A stretch of DNA of 64,000 nucleotides from Pseudomaricurvus alkylphenolicus (GCF_011683955.1 NZ_JAAQPI010000010.1:248001-312000), one strand, 5' to 3'; positions 8,488 to 17,055 are shown, counted from the first letter of the stretch. Program-made: numbers and translations. The notes: a model not told the origin generated them from the letters alone.

Positions 8488-9276
8488 ATGTTGGACCTGC
8501 TAAAAGTTGCCGTTTGTGCTCTCAAGGCACTGACGGTATCAATGCAACTTTCCCAAAGTCCTTCGGTAGCGGCGGAAAAAATCAAGGTCGGTCTGGAATT
8601 GATGCCGCCTCTGATTATCAGCGGGTCTGAAGGGCACACCGTCACTCTGTTAAGGAGAATCGAAGAAGTGACGGGTCTGAGCTTTGAAATAGCCGTCATG
8701 CCCTACAATCGAGCGAAAGCTCAGCTGGCGAATGGTAATATCGATCTTATGGGCCATACGCCTTATCGCGTTGAAGAACGCCAGTTTTATAACTATGCAC
8801 TGGAATTGGACTGGCATTTGCCAACCCAGGTTGATCTCTACTGGACCCACCCGGAAAGCCAAGACGAAAATTTTTCCAAGCTCAATCGTATTGGTACTCA
8901 GCGGGGCAACGGCAATTTCCTGGCCGCCAGGTATCATCTGGAACCCGACCGTTTTTTTGAAGCTGATTTGCCACAATTGGTAAAGATGTTGGTCAGAAAT
9001 CGTCTGGACGGCATTATCTTCGAACGCGCATCCACCATGTCGACGATCAGAACGCTCGACGCAGACGGTATTCACTATCGTCAATTGGACAAGCGGATTG
9101 CCATAGGCTTGGCAGTGCGTAAAAGCGACGATGGCGCCTTGCTCAAACAAAGACTGGATCGCGCTATACAGGAAGTTGATGTGGCGTCAGTGTATCAATC
9201 CTACCTACGCTATCGCCGTTTACCGCAACGGGGTACCGTCAAACTGAAGGACAACGGAGCCTTCCTTTCACCATGA
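8488..9276 (+). CDS. Periplasmic solute-binding-like protein (SBP family 3 type)
   Basis: A 262-residue protein with an N-terminal export signal (about residues 1-29) and the two-lobed layout of family 3 solute-binding proteins: IKVGLELMPPLII at the start, MPYNRAKAQLANGNIDLM in lobe one and VRNRLDGIIFERA near the hinge. No ABC permease or ATPase genes are adjacent, so it is an orphan of the kind that often serves as a sensor or accessory rather than in transport. AGAGGT at 8475-8480 supports the start. Its last codons overlap the next gene. The linkage to a membrane b-type protein and a tetraheme cytochrome suggests a shared role. Which ligand it binds cannot be told. Confidence 0.72.
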   Translation: MLDLLKVAVCALKALTVSMQLSQSPSVAAEKIKVGLELMPPLIISGSEGHTVTLLRRIEEVTGLSFEIAVMPYNRAKAQLANGNIDLMGHTPYRVEERQFYNYALELDWHLPTQVDLYWTHPESQDENFSKLNRIGTQRGNGNFLAARYHLEPDRFFEADLPQLVKMLVRNRLDGIIFERASTMSTIRTLDADGIHYRQLDKRIAIGLAVRKSDDGALLKQRLDRAIQEVDVASVYQSYLRYRRLPQRGTVKLKDNGAFLSP

Positions 9277-9920
9277 CAATGAGCGCCCAGGCGTTGATTC
9301 AAAAGCACTGGGCTATTCTGCTCAGCAGTGTCTTTTTGCTGCTATTGATCCTGCTGGGGAATCCGTTAAAAACGGGATGGGCCTGGGATTTGGCCAATGG
9401 TCTCGGGTACGCAGCCACCCTGTGCTTGCTGTCGCTGTGCCTTGCGAGCCCCAACCGCTATCCTGTCAGAGCCCATCAACTGTTAAGTTACATGCTGGCA
9501 TTATTTGTGGTGCTACATATTCTGTTGTTGTGGTGGTCTGAACCTCTGACACTGGAATATATCAAGCCATTGGCCCCGGTCTACATGTGGGCAGGTGTCA
9601 TGGCATTGGTGTTAATGTTGATACTGATATTGAGTTCATTGCCGTCCTTGCGAATGCACGTGTTTCACAGCCGAGAAGGCTATCGGTTTTGGCACAAGGG
9701 TTTATCCTGGTTATGTGTGGCAACCACACTCTACCACTTATCAGGCAGTGGGCTTTATTTCAGTCAATGGATTTATGGGGCACTGTTGCCACTACTGGCC
9801 GTTTATTGTTTAAAACCCTTTGGCCTGTATCGGCTTGTTGTCCATCCCTGGTGGCAACCGATGTCATTGTTGCTCTTGTTGACCTTCTTGTTTGGCCTTG
9901 TTCGAGAATTCTCTCTGTGA
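9273..9920 (+). CDS. Six-helix membrane protein with b-heme ligand pattern (ferric-reductase-like)
   Basis: A 215-residue integral membrane protein with about six hydrophobic helices. Two helices each carry a pair of histidines with exactly 13 residues between them: His68/His82 and His141/His155. This is the pattern that binds two stacked b hemes in ferric-reductase and NADPH-oxidase-type membrane domains. There is no FAD or NAD domain, so it would pass electrons across the membrane to or from partner proteins. It starts within the stop region of the solute-binding-like gene and its TGA overlaps a GTG of the following tetraheme cytochrome gene, so all three are translationally coupled. Family assignment rests on this histidine pattern only. 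Confidence 0.7.
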   Translation: MTMSAQALIQKHWAILLSSVFLLLLILLGNPLKTGWAWDLANGLGYAATLCLLSLCLASPNRYPVRAHQLLSYMLALFVVLHILLLWWSEPLTLEYIKPLAPVYMWAGVMALVLMLILILSSLPSLRMHVFHSREGYRFWHKGLSWLCVATTLYHLSGSGLYFSQWIYGALLPLLAVYCLKPFGLYRLVVHPWWQPMSLLLLLTFLFGLVREFSL

Positions 9921-10303
9921 GGCCAATGTTCCTGATGCTGGTAATCTGTCTTATGGCCGGGATTCTTGCACTCGCGCTCTGGTCTTCCGAGCCGGTTCAG
10001 ACCTATCTGGCGCAAAGAGAATCCGCTGATTTCAGGGACATGCCGCGCTTGCCAATGACATTCGCCCACCGCGATCACGGTTCTCAACAGTGCGCCACTT
10101 GTCATCACAACTACATCGATAATACCGGGCACGATCTATGTCTGAATTGTCATCTGATAACGCCGGAACTAACGGCGCGCGTTGAACAGCACTTCCACTC
10201 ATTATGTATGGGTTGCCATCAGCAGGAACAGCTGCAAGGGGCGGAAAAATATGGCCCTGTAAGAGCTTGCTCAGGCTGTCATTTGGAGGATGACTTGCCT
10301 TAG
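9917..10303 (+). CDS. Membrane-anchored tetraheme cytochrome c (c3/c7 type)
   Basis: A small protein (128 residues from the GTG at 9917, 125 from the ATG at 9926). It has one N-terminal hydrophobic segment that serves as signal or anchor and four heme c motifs packed into the last 80 residues: CATCH, CLNCH, CMGCH and CSGCH. Additional histidines (FAHRDHG, CATCHH, HFHSL) could be distal ligands for bis-His hemes as in class III multiheme cytochromes. The GTG start overlaps the stop of the membrane b-type protein and is the more likely start. A longer frame reading through from 9587 is not credible because it overlaps that gene almost completely. The likely role is periplasmic electron exchange with the membrane protein. 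The redox partner beyond that is unknown. Confidence 0.82.
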   Translation: MRPMFLMLVICLMAGILALALWSSEPVQTYLAQRESADFRDMPRLPMTFAHRDHGSQQCATCHHNYIDNTGHDLCLNCHLITPELTARVEQHFHSLCMGCHQQEQLQGAEKYGPVRACSGCHLEDDLP

Positions 10304-10308
10304 ATCTT

Positions 10309-11283
10309 TTAGGGCAGTAGTGACTGCCAGGCATCGCTGTCACGATTCAATCCGGGGGCCAGGGCCTGTTTTAATTCTTCCACAAACATCTGAATCAGAA
10401 CCCGCCGGCTGTCGCTTCGGCGGTAAAGCACCGCGTTGTCCAGTTGATAGCTGAGATCGGGCAAATCCAGCTTTCTCAGTCGGCCCTGTTCGAGCCAGCG
10501 TTTAGCGTAGTAATCGGGCAAAAAGCCCACGCAGCTGCCGGAGAGGATCATCAACGCCCGACCCGCCATATGATTGGCAAGGGTGCGGGATTGAAACAGG
10601 TTATAGCGCTCGGCAATCTCCGGGCTGAAACTGTAACTGTCACCGACCAGATCGTTTGTAGTGACCAGGTCCAACGACAGCTCAGCATCCGGTGCCGAAA
10701 ACAGAGCATGAGTGTCGCCACAATAGAGACTGGTTCGGTGGCGATAAAGCGGCAAATACTCCAGCCCCGGGCGTTTCAGTGATAAAACGTTGATCCCCAG
10801 ATCGGCGTTACCGTTAAGAATATCCAGATCCACCTCACCAGGGGCATGGGCCAAGACTTCGAGAGTCACATTGGGTGCTGCCTGCCGAAAGCTGGCAATA
10901 ACCTCTGGCAAACGCAGGTCCGGAATTTCCAACAGATCATCCGGCAGCGTCAGGCGCAGGTGCCCTGTAAGTTCGGACTGAATTGCATTTATGCGATTGC
11001 GGAACTGATCCAGATAAACAAACAGGTCGCAGATGACCCGGTAGACCTCTTCACCCTGTTCGGTAAGAGAAAAGCTGGAGCGGCCCCGACCGCGATTACA
11101 GAGAACCATCCCCAGGCGGGTCTCCAAGTCTGACATATGTACGCTAATGGTGGATCGATTGATATTGAGTACGACCTCAGCCGCACTGTAGCCGCCGCAT
11201 TCCACCACGGACTTAAATATCCTCAGCAGCCGGAAGTCGATATCGGTTAACTGGCCTCTCAGGCCGGATTGTTTACTGCTCAT
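10309..11283 (-). CDS. LysR-family transcriptional regulator
   Basis: A 324-residue LysR-type regulator. The N-terminal winged helix (about residues 12-75) reads DFRLLRIFKSVVECGGYSAA followed by NRSTISVHMSDLETRLG. The effector-binding domain covers about 100-310. It is divergent from the aminotransferase gene and converges with the tetraheme cytochrome gene, leaving only five bases between them. The 243-bp intergenic region with the aminotransferase contains two dyads, so that gene and its partner dehydrogenase are the probable targets. The effector would plausibly be an amine or amino acid, which is inference. No strong ribosome site precedes the ATG. Confidence 0.88.
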   Translation of the reverse strand: MSSKQSGLRGQLTDIDFRLLRIFKSVVECGGYSAAEVVLNINRSTISVHMSDLETRLGMVLCNRGRGRSSFSLTEQGEEVYRVICDLFVYLDQFRNRINAIQSELTGHLRLTLPDDLLEIPDLRLPEVIASFRQAAPNVTLEVLAHAPGEVDLDILNGNADLGINVLSLKRPGLEYLPLYRHRTSLYCGDTHALFSAPDAELSLDLVTTNDLVGDSYSFSPEIAERYNLFQSRTLANHMAGRALMILSGSCVGFLPDYYAKRWLEQGRLRKLDLPDLSYQLDNAVLYRRSDSRRVLIQMFVEELKQALAPGLNRDSDAWQSLLP

Positions 11284-11317
11284 CTGAGATCACTGTTTCA
11301 CGCCTGCTATAAGAGTA

Positions 11318-11339
11318 TCCGTTATATTGATAAAACGGA
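11318..11339. promoter_or_regulatory. Dyad TCCGTT-N10-AACGGA, candidate LysR operator
   Basis: A perfect 6-bp dyad (11318-11323 and 11334-11339) lies about 35 bp upstream of the LysR start and 190 bp upstream of the aminotransferase start, in a very AT-rich intergenic region. LysR regulators commonly bind interrupted dyads near their own promoter. Assignment is by position and symmetry only. Confidence 0.45.
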
Positions 11340-11490
11340 ATATAATGCTGAAATTATAAATAAACCAGTGCCGTGAAATAAAAATAAATCTATATAAAAC
11401 AGTTTGTTATAGATAAATTCTATATGTTTGATATTTCCAACTAAATATTTGAAAAAAGATAATATTTGATCCCTCCACTAAACGGCACAA

Positions 11491-11515
11491 TGGCAAAAGA
11501 TTATCCGTTTTGCCA
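11491..11515 (+). promoter_or_regulatory. Inverted repeat abutting the aminotransferase ribosome site
   Basis: A perfect 8-bp inverted repeat, TGGCAAAA (11491-11498) and TTTTGCCA (11508-11515), is separated by 9 nt. It directly touches the AAGGAG ribosome site at 11515-11520. In RNA the hairpin could mask that site; as DNA it could be an operator. Which of the two applies is open. Confidence 0.5.
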
Positions 11516-11526
11516 AGGAGCCAGCC

Positions 11527-12855
11527 ATGAGCGACGCCAGCCATTCTTCCTTAAATACCGATGCCTTCTGGATGCCTTTTACCGCCAACCGGGCGTTTAA
11601 GGCCAATCCCCGTATGGTGGCCAGCGCCGAAGGAGTGATGTTAACCAGCACCGATGGTCGCCAGGTGGTGGACGCCACAGCCGGTTTATGGTGCACCAAT
11701 GCCGGCCATTGCCGTTCGGAGATCGCCGATGCGGTCAATAAGCAACTGCGTACCCTGGATTTCTCCTCAATTTTCAACTTTGGTCATGAACTGGGTTTTG
11801 AGTACGCCCAACGTCTGGTCAGTTTTGCCCCTGATGGTATAGACCACGTGTTCTTTGGCAATTCCGGCTCTGAAGCGGTGGAAACGGCCCTGAAACTGGC
11901 CATGCAATATTGGCAGGTAAAAGGCCAGGGAGAGAAAAAGCGCTTTATTGGCCGTCAAAAGGGCTATCACGGTGTCAACTTTGGCGGTATTTCCGTGGGT
12001 GGCCTGACCCCCAACTTCAAAAACTTCGGTCAGTGGCTGATGGTTGATCACCTTCGTCACACCTTGGATATCAATCGCAACGCCTTCAGCAAAGGCCTGC
12101 CCGAGCAGGGCGTGGAATGGGCTGAAGAATTGGACGAGCTGATTCAGTTTCACGGTGCGGACACCATCGCAGCCGTCATTGTAGAGCCTATCGCCGGTGC
12201 CGGCGGCGTCATTATGCCTCCGAAAGGGTACCTGCAACGCTTGCGCGAGATCTGCGACCAGCATGACATCCTGATGATTTTTGATGAGGTGATTACCGGA
12301 TGGGGGCGTGTAGGCGAGGCCTTTGCCGCCCAGGAGTTTGGTGTTACCCCGGACCTGATCACTTCAGCCAAAGGTATCACCAACGCGACAGTGCCCCTGT
12401 CAGCGGTGTTTGTCAGCGATGATATCTACAACACTTGTATGGATCAGGCCCAGGGCCCGGTGGAGTTCTATCACGGTTACACCTACTCCTGCCACCCGGT
12501 GGCTTGCGCCGCGGGGATGGCCACCCTGGATGTCTATGAACGTGAAGGCTTGCTGAATCGCGCAAAGACAGAGGGCGAGATCGGTGGCTATTGGCAAGAT
12601 GCGCTTCACAGTCTGGCAGATCTGTCTCAGGTTCGAGATGTGCGTAACTATGGCCTTATGGGGGCGGTTGAATTGACTGCGGCAGAAGGGCAGGCGGGAA
12701 CTCTGGGTGCCAAGGCTTTGCCGCTGGCCTGGGAGAAGGGGGTGATGATTCGCGGGATCGGTGATGCCATCTGTATGTCGCCACCGTTGATTATTGAGAA
12801 ACCTGAAATCGACACCATCGTCAGCGTACTTCGCGACATCATTCCACAGATCTAA
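11527..12855 (+). CDS. Class III omega-amino acid:pyruvate aminotransferase
   Basis: A 442-residue PLP-dependent class III aminotransferase. It should move an amino group from an omega-amino acid or amine to pyruvate, giving alanine and an aldehyde. The family signature is complete: FGNSGSEAVETALK binds the PLP phosphate, MIFDEVITGWGR holds the Asp that contacts the pyridine nitrogen, and Lys282 (TSAKGITN) is the Schiff-base lysine. The N-terminal WMPFTANRAFK resembles beta-alanine:pyruvate and taurine:pyruvate aminotransferases. AAGGAG precedes the ATG. A CoA-acylating aldehyde dehydrogenase follows 35 bp later, so the aldehyde product is probably handed to it. Beta-alanine, taurine or a related short amine are candidate substrates; sequence alone does not decide. 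Confidence 0.9.
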   Translation: MSDASHSSLNTDAFWMPFTANRAFKANPRMVASAEGVMLTSTDGRQVVDATAGLWCTNAGHCRSEIADAVNKQLRTLDFSSIFNFGHELGFEYAQRLVSFAPDGIDHVFFGNSGSEAVETALKLAMQYWQVKGQGEKKRFIGRQKGYHGVNFGGISVGGLTPNFKNFGQWLMVDHLRHTLDINRNAFSKGLPEQGVEWAEELDELIQFHGADTIAAVIVEPIAGAGGVIMPPKGYLQRLREICDQHDILMIFDEVITGWGRVGEAFAAQEFGVTPDLITSAKGITNATVPLSAVFVSDDIYNTCMDQAQGPVEFYHGYTYSCHPVACAAGMATLDVYEREGLLNRAKTEGEIGGYWQDALHSLADLSQVRDVRNYGLMGAVELTAAEGQAGTLGAKALPLAWEKGVMIRGIGDAICMSPPLIIEKPEIDTIVSVLRDIIPQI

Positions 12856-12890
12856 GCCTGTGTTAGCCGCTTAAAAGAGGAAGCAGAACC

Positions 12891-14249
12891 ATGACAGATT
12901 GCATCGAAACAATGATCGCCAAGGCGCGCCAGGCGCAACAAGCCATCGAACACTACAGTCAGGAGCAGGTCGACGAGCTGACACGAGCCGTGGGCAAATT
13001 GGTTTTTGATCGCGCCGAAGAGCTGGCGATCGATACCTGGGAAGAGACCGGCATGGGCAATGTGCCCGACAAAACCCTGAAAAACCAAGGTAAAGCACGT
13101 AATGTTTGGAACTATCTAAAAGGAAAACCTTCTGTGGGTATCATCGAACCCATGGATGAAGAGGGGATGGTCACTATTGCCAAACCTGTTGGTGTCGTCG
13201 GTGCGGTTACACCCACCACCAGCCCGGTGATGACTATCATGTGCAATGCGATGTTTGCCTTTAAGGGCGCAAACGCATTGATTGTCGCGCCACACCCGAG
13301 GGCCAAACATACCACCGCAAAAACCGTGGACCTGATCAATGCAGAGCTGGCCAAGTTGGGCGCGCCGGAAAATCTGCTGCAGTGCATTCGCGAACCTTCC
13401 ATTCCGCTGACCAATCAGTTGATGGCATCGGTGGATGTGTTGGTAGCAACAGGTGGACCGGCGATGGTCAGTGCCGCCTACAGCAGCGGTCGGCCTTCCT
13501 TTGGTGTCGGCGCAGGCAATGTACAAACCTTTATCGATACCGGTGTGGATTATATGGACGCGGCCGCAAAAATCATCACCGGTCGTGCCTTTGACAATGG
13601 CATCATTTGTTCCGGTGACCAGAGCGTAATTGCGCCGCGCAAAGACATCACCAAGGTCATCGAAGCGTTTACTGAGCGAGGTGCGTTTTACGTTGACGAC
13701 CAGGCAAGCGTCGACAAATTCCGGGCTGTGCTGTTCGAGAATGGCTATACCGCGCCGGCGGTAGTTGGCCAGTCGGTTCAACCCCTGGCGGAAGCAGCGG
13801 GAGTCGAGGTACCGAAAGAGGCACGAGTCATTTTACTGAAGTCCAATGGCGACGCGGATGATCCGCTGCGCAGCGAAAAAATGTGCCCGGTGTTGGCACT
13901 GTTTGAATACGATAACCTCGACGAGGCCATCGAAATTGCCCGAGCCAATCTAGAGGTCAGAGGCAAGGGCCACACCTGCGCTATTCATTCCAACAATCAG
14001 GCACACGTAGAAAAAATTGGATTGGCGTTGCCGGTAAGTCGGGTTGCGGTTAACGAACCCGGTTCTCTGTCGGTGGGTGGATCACTGAAAAATGGTTTTG
14101 TTCCCACCGGAACGCTGGGGTGTGGTTCCTGGGGCAACAATTCGATTTCAGAAAACTTCAGCTACAAGCATATGATCAACACCCAGCGTATAGGCTTTAC
14201 TCAACCGGACAAATATGTACCGTCTGATGAGGAAATCTGGGCGAAATAA
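12891..14249 (+). CDS. CoA-acylating aldehyde dehydrogenase (SauS/EutE-like)
   Basis: A 452-residue acylating aldehyde dehydrogenase, which oxidises an aldehyde with NAD(P)+ and CoA to an acyl-CoA. It lacks the Glu general base of hydrolytic aldehyde dehydrogenases, as is normal for acylating forms. It has Cys240 (IICSGDQSV) as nucleophile and the family segments VGVVGAVTPTTSPVMT and ATGGPAMVSAAYSSGRP. Close relatives in my memory are acetaldehyde dehydrogenases and sulfoacetaldehyde dehydrogenase (acylating, SauS). Being paired with an omega-aminotransferase, it fits a route amine -> aldehyde -> acyl-CoA. If the amine is taurine the product would be sulfoacetyl-CoA; if ethanolamine-like, another acyl-CoA. 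AGAGGAAG upstream supports the ATG. Confidence 0.85.
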   Translation: MTDCIETMIAKARQAQQAIEHYSQEQVDELTRAVGKLVFDRAEELAIDTWEETGMGNVPDKTLKNQGKARNVWNYLKGKPSVGIIEPMDEEGMVTIAKPVGVVGAVTPTTSPVMTIMCNAMFAFKGANALIVAPHPRAKHTTAKTVDLINAELAKLGAPENLLQCIREPSIPLTNQLMASVDVLVATGGPAMVSAAYSSGRPSFGVGAGNVQTFIDTGVDYMDAAAKIITGRAFDNGIICSGDQSVIAPRKDITKVIEAFTERGAFYVDDQASVDKFRAVLFENGYTAPAVVGQSVQPLAEAAGVEVPKEARVILLKSNGDADDPLRSEKMCPVLALFEYDNLDEAIEIARANLEVRGKGHTCAIHSNNQAHVEKIGLALPVSRVAVNEPGSLSVGGSLKNGFVPTGTLGCGSWGNNSISENFSYKHMINTQRIGFTQPDKYVPSDEEIWAK

Positions 14250-14887
14250 ATCCCTTTGACTTATTACTGAATCATTATTCAACTATCCACCAATATTCCT
14301 GCAATTGCTGTGTTCTTGGTGGACTCCAACAATAGGCGCCCTCGGTGAGGGCTTCGCCTAATCCACCCGTTGCGATGATCTGGTGCGATATTTGGCCTAA
14401 AATACTTGGTCTTTCGGCTTGATATACCAAACCACTAGCACGCCACTGATTTCCTTATAGCCGGATGGTCTGTCCCGCTAACCTTTACTTATAAGAAATG
14501 TTCATCCCGCGCCAAAATGATTTTGACAGCGCCATAGTGCACCGATAGACTCGACAGAACAATAACTTAAGTAGAACGCAGCAATCTGTGAAAGCTTTTT
14601 GGCGCCGAATTCATTTTATCTCAATGAGGCCAACTCACGGAAATTACTGACTCTGGAATGGGTTGGCTGAAGGAATGGGGCTCCCGTAGAGGTATCGACA
14701 ACAGGAAGGTGTGATCCTGTTGTCTGGGCACAGATCGAAGCGTCCACCGGATAAGCAGTTCCGGTACCGGTTAGCCATCGGTTTGTGGAGTCAAATTTTG
14801 TATCAAAAAACGGCGAATACTAGAAGTATAAAAAGTCGTTTGTTTGAGCTGTGCCGGGAATTCGATGCCCGACCTGTAGGCACGCTC
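14250..14887. other. Intergenic region with two hairpins, no gene
   Basis: No gene is seen. A hairpin at 14333-14360 (TAGGCG...CGCCTA with inner CCCTC-GGT-GAGGG) is followed by AATCCACC and resembles the REP-like palindromes elsewhere in the window; it has no T-run. A second perfect inverted repeat, GACAACAGGA (14697-14706) and TCCTGTTGTC (14715-14724), lies 164 bp before the receptor start. An in-frame extension of the receptor frame reaches back to 14711 but has no signal-peptide character. Confidence 0.5.
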
Positions 14888-17026
14888 ATGCAATTCGTAT
14901 TTCAGTTCCTGATCACTGTGTCATTTGTGCTTGTATCGTCGACGACGACAGTGGCAGATCCCTCCCTGAACAATCGAAACCTGTCTGAAGATACTCTGGA
15001 GCAACTGCTCGAACTGAGCTTTGATGAGGTGATCAACTACGAAGTAGTCACACCGACCCGTTCGGGCATGCCCCTGTCTAAAATACCCGGCGCGGTATCG
15101 GTGATCACCTATCAGGATATCCAACACTCGTCCGCCAGTACCATACCCGAGCTGTTACGGCTGGTGCCGGGGGTCAATGTCCGCTGGAACCCCATGGTAC
15201 AGACTATTGATATCCGCAGTTTCGGCTCTAATCCCTTCACCAGTAAGATTCTGCTAATGATTGATGGGGTTCCCTATAACTCCTGGAACAAGGGGGGCTT
15301 TCCGCAGCATCCGGGATTTGATTTCTTTAACATCAATAATGTTAAGCACATTGAAGTCGTCAGGGGAGCCGGATCGACCCTGTATGGCGAAAATGCCCTC
15401 AACGGGGTTATCAACATTGTGACCTTTTCCGGTGAAGAATTTAACACCACACGCGCGCGACTCTATTCCGGAAACAACGATACCAATAGCTTCAGTGTGA
15501 CCAGCGGACTCCGTCTGGGGGATTCAGGCTCCTTCTTTGCCACGGCTCGGGTCAGTGAAGGTCAACTGCCCACGGAGTTGTGGCAGGAGGAGGACTCCAA
15601 AGCTCGTGCTGTTGATGTATTTGTCAAAGGAAAATACAAAGGGCTGCAATTGTCTTATTACCGCCGACAGGACGACTTTGATGGTTTCAGCGATCCGGTG
15701 CAGAACCCGGTATTCCCGCCGGGAAGTGTATTGCGCAGTGCCAGAGAAATTAAACAAACCGTCAATATCGTCGCGGCGCAGTTTAATCACCAGGCCAGCA
15801 ATGACGCCTGGTCACTGCAGGGCAATGCATCCTATTCAAACCGCGACGGCAGCCACTGTGCCGCCTGCCACAGCCCCGCCGAACACCCTGATTTTGAAAA
15901 ACAAGAGGATCACGGATACCAGATCTTCGCCAACGCGCAATTGGGGGTACACGCATTTGTTAATCACGATGTTATGATGGGGGCGGAATACCGGCGCATA
16001 GCGGCGGGAGATCATGATCACGAATTCCACGGAGCACATCAGGTGGTGCCGGAATCCGGCGAGCATGAGCATGAGCCCGACACGCAGTACCACAAAAGCG
16101 CACTCTTTATACAGGACACCTGGACGCTACCCGGTAAACAGTGGCAATTGATCTATGGGTTGCGTTACGACCAGCAGACTTCCAATGACCTGTTCGATTC
16201 CGAAGTATTTCCCAGAGTGGCGCTGGTAGGGTCACTGAGCAAAAACGCCACTCTGCGTTTTAATTGGAGCCAGTCCGCACGTTACCCCTCTTTTACAGAG
16301 TTATACCAGGATTCCCGTTTCCTGGCTGTCGAAGCACCGGGAGTGGTGATTCCGTTGGCGCACTTCAGCTCCAATGAGCACCTGCAGCCCGAAACTTTGG
16401 ATAGCTATGAGCTGGGAATCTCGTATCAATTCAGCCAGGGCTGGCAAGCCAGAGTGGATTTATTCCGCAACGAAGTGGAAGACTCCATCGTCATCGCCTA
16501 TCCCCGATTCCGGTTCGAGAATCACCCCAATGATGCCCGCATCCACGGTATTGAACTGGATATCAGAGCGGAATGGTCAGATCAGCTTTCGGGCTTTTTT
16601 AACTGGTCATATCAACACAATCGTGAAGTCGGCAGCGGTACCGACAGCGAGGGCAACGCCCTCGATTTCACTTATGCTCCCAAGCACAAGGCCAATTTCG
16701 GGTTGGTCTATCAGCGCAATCAGGACCTTTCGCTGACACTGGAGGCCAGCTGGCGGGACCAGTACGTTGCCCCGGCATTCTGGTACCCCATCGCTCTGGA
16801 CGAAGAAGAGGCCAGGCCGCTGGACGACTATGCCTACCTTAATGTTCGGCTCGATTACAAACCGGGCTTCTTTGGCAGCAATGGCAATCGCCCGCTGACA
16901 ATCAGTTTGATTGGCAAAAACCTTGGTGACGAGACGCCATATGAGACCCTGACAGGATTTGGAGGCAGGAATACGGGCAGGGAGTTTTTTGTAAGTTTTA
17001 GCTATGACTGGCCATTTGGGCATTAG
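14888..17026 (+). CDS. TonB-dependent receptor with CxxCH and histidine-rich loops
   Basis: A TonB-dependent receptor of about 712 residues. I place the start at ATG 14888 because a good signal peptide follows (FQFLITVSFVLVSS..VAD); a longer frame from 14711 adds a charged non-signal stretch. After the signal comes LLELSFDEVINYEVVTPTRS, a leader typical of receptors linked to YfiR/DUF4154 genes, then the plug (IPELLRLVPGVNVRW, IEVVRGAGSTLYGENALNG) and the barrel. An extracellular-type region carries a CAACH motif (15857-15871) and, about 50 residues further on, a His/Glu-rich stretch (DHDHEFHGAHQ, EHEHEPD). These suggest binding of a metal or of heme. It heads an operon with a YfiR-like and a cyclic-di-GMP protein, so it may be a sensor input rather than only a transporter. 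Confidence 0.88.
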   Translation: MQFVFQFLITVSFVLVSSTTTVADPSLNNRNLSEDTLEQLLELSFDEVINYEVVTPTRSGMPLSKIPGAVSVITYQDIQHSSASTIPELLRLVPGVNVRWNPMVQTIDIRSFGSNPFTSKILLMIDGVPYNSWNKGGFPQHPGFDFFNINNVKHIEVVRGAGSTLYGENALNGVINIVTFSGEEFNTTRARLYSGNNDTNSFSVTSGLRLGDSGSFFATARVSEGQLPTELWQEEDSKARAVDVFVKGKYKGLQLSYYRRQDDFDGFSDPVQNPVFPPGSVLRSAREIKQTVNIVAAQFNHQASNDAWSLQGNASYSNRDGSHCAACHSPAEHPDFEKQEDHGYQIFANAQLGVHAFVNHDVMMGAEYRRIAAGDHDHEFHGAHQVVPESGEHEHEPDTQYHKSALFIQDTWTLPGKQWQLIYGLRYDQQTSNDLFDSEVFPRVALVGSLSKNATLRFNWSQSARYPSFTELYQDSRFLAVEAPGVVIPLAHFSSNEHLQPETLDSYELGISYQFSQGWQARVDLFRNEVEDSIVIAYPRFRFENHPNDARIHGIELDIRAEWSDQLSGFFNWSYQHNREVGSGTDSEGNALDFTYAPKHKANFGLVYQRNQDLSLTLEASWRDQYVAPAFWYPIALDEEEARPLDDYAYLNVRLDYKPGFFGSNGNRPLTISLIGKNLGDETPYETLTGFGGRNTGREFFVSFSYDWPFGH

Positions 17027-17055
17027 CTGATGAGTAACCGAGATGCGTATTGCGC

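Noticed and set aside
15857-15871. CAACH in the TonB receptor taken as proof of a heme c protein
   Set aside because: A single CxxCH in a loop is not enough to claim a cytochrome; it is reported only as a possible metal or heme contact.
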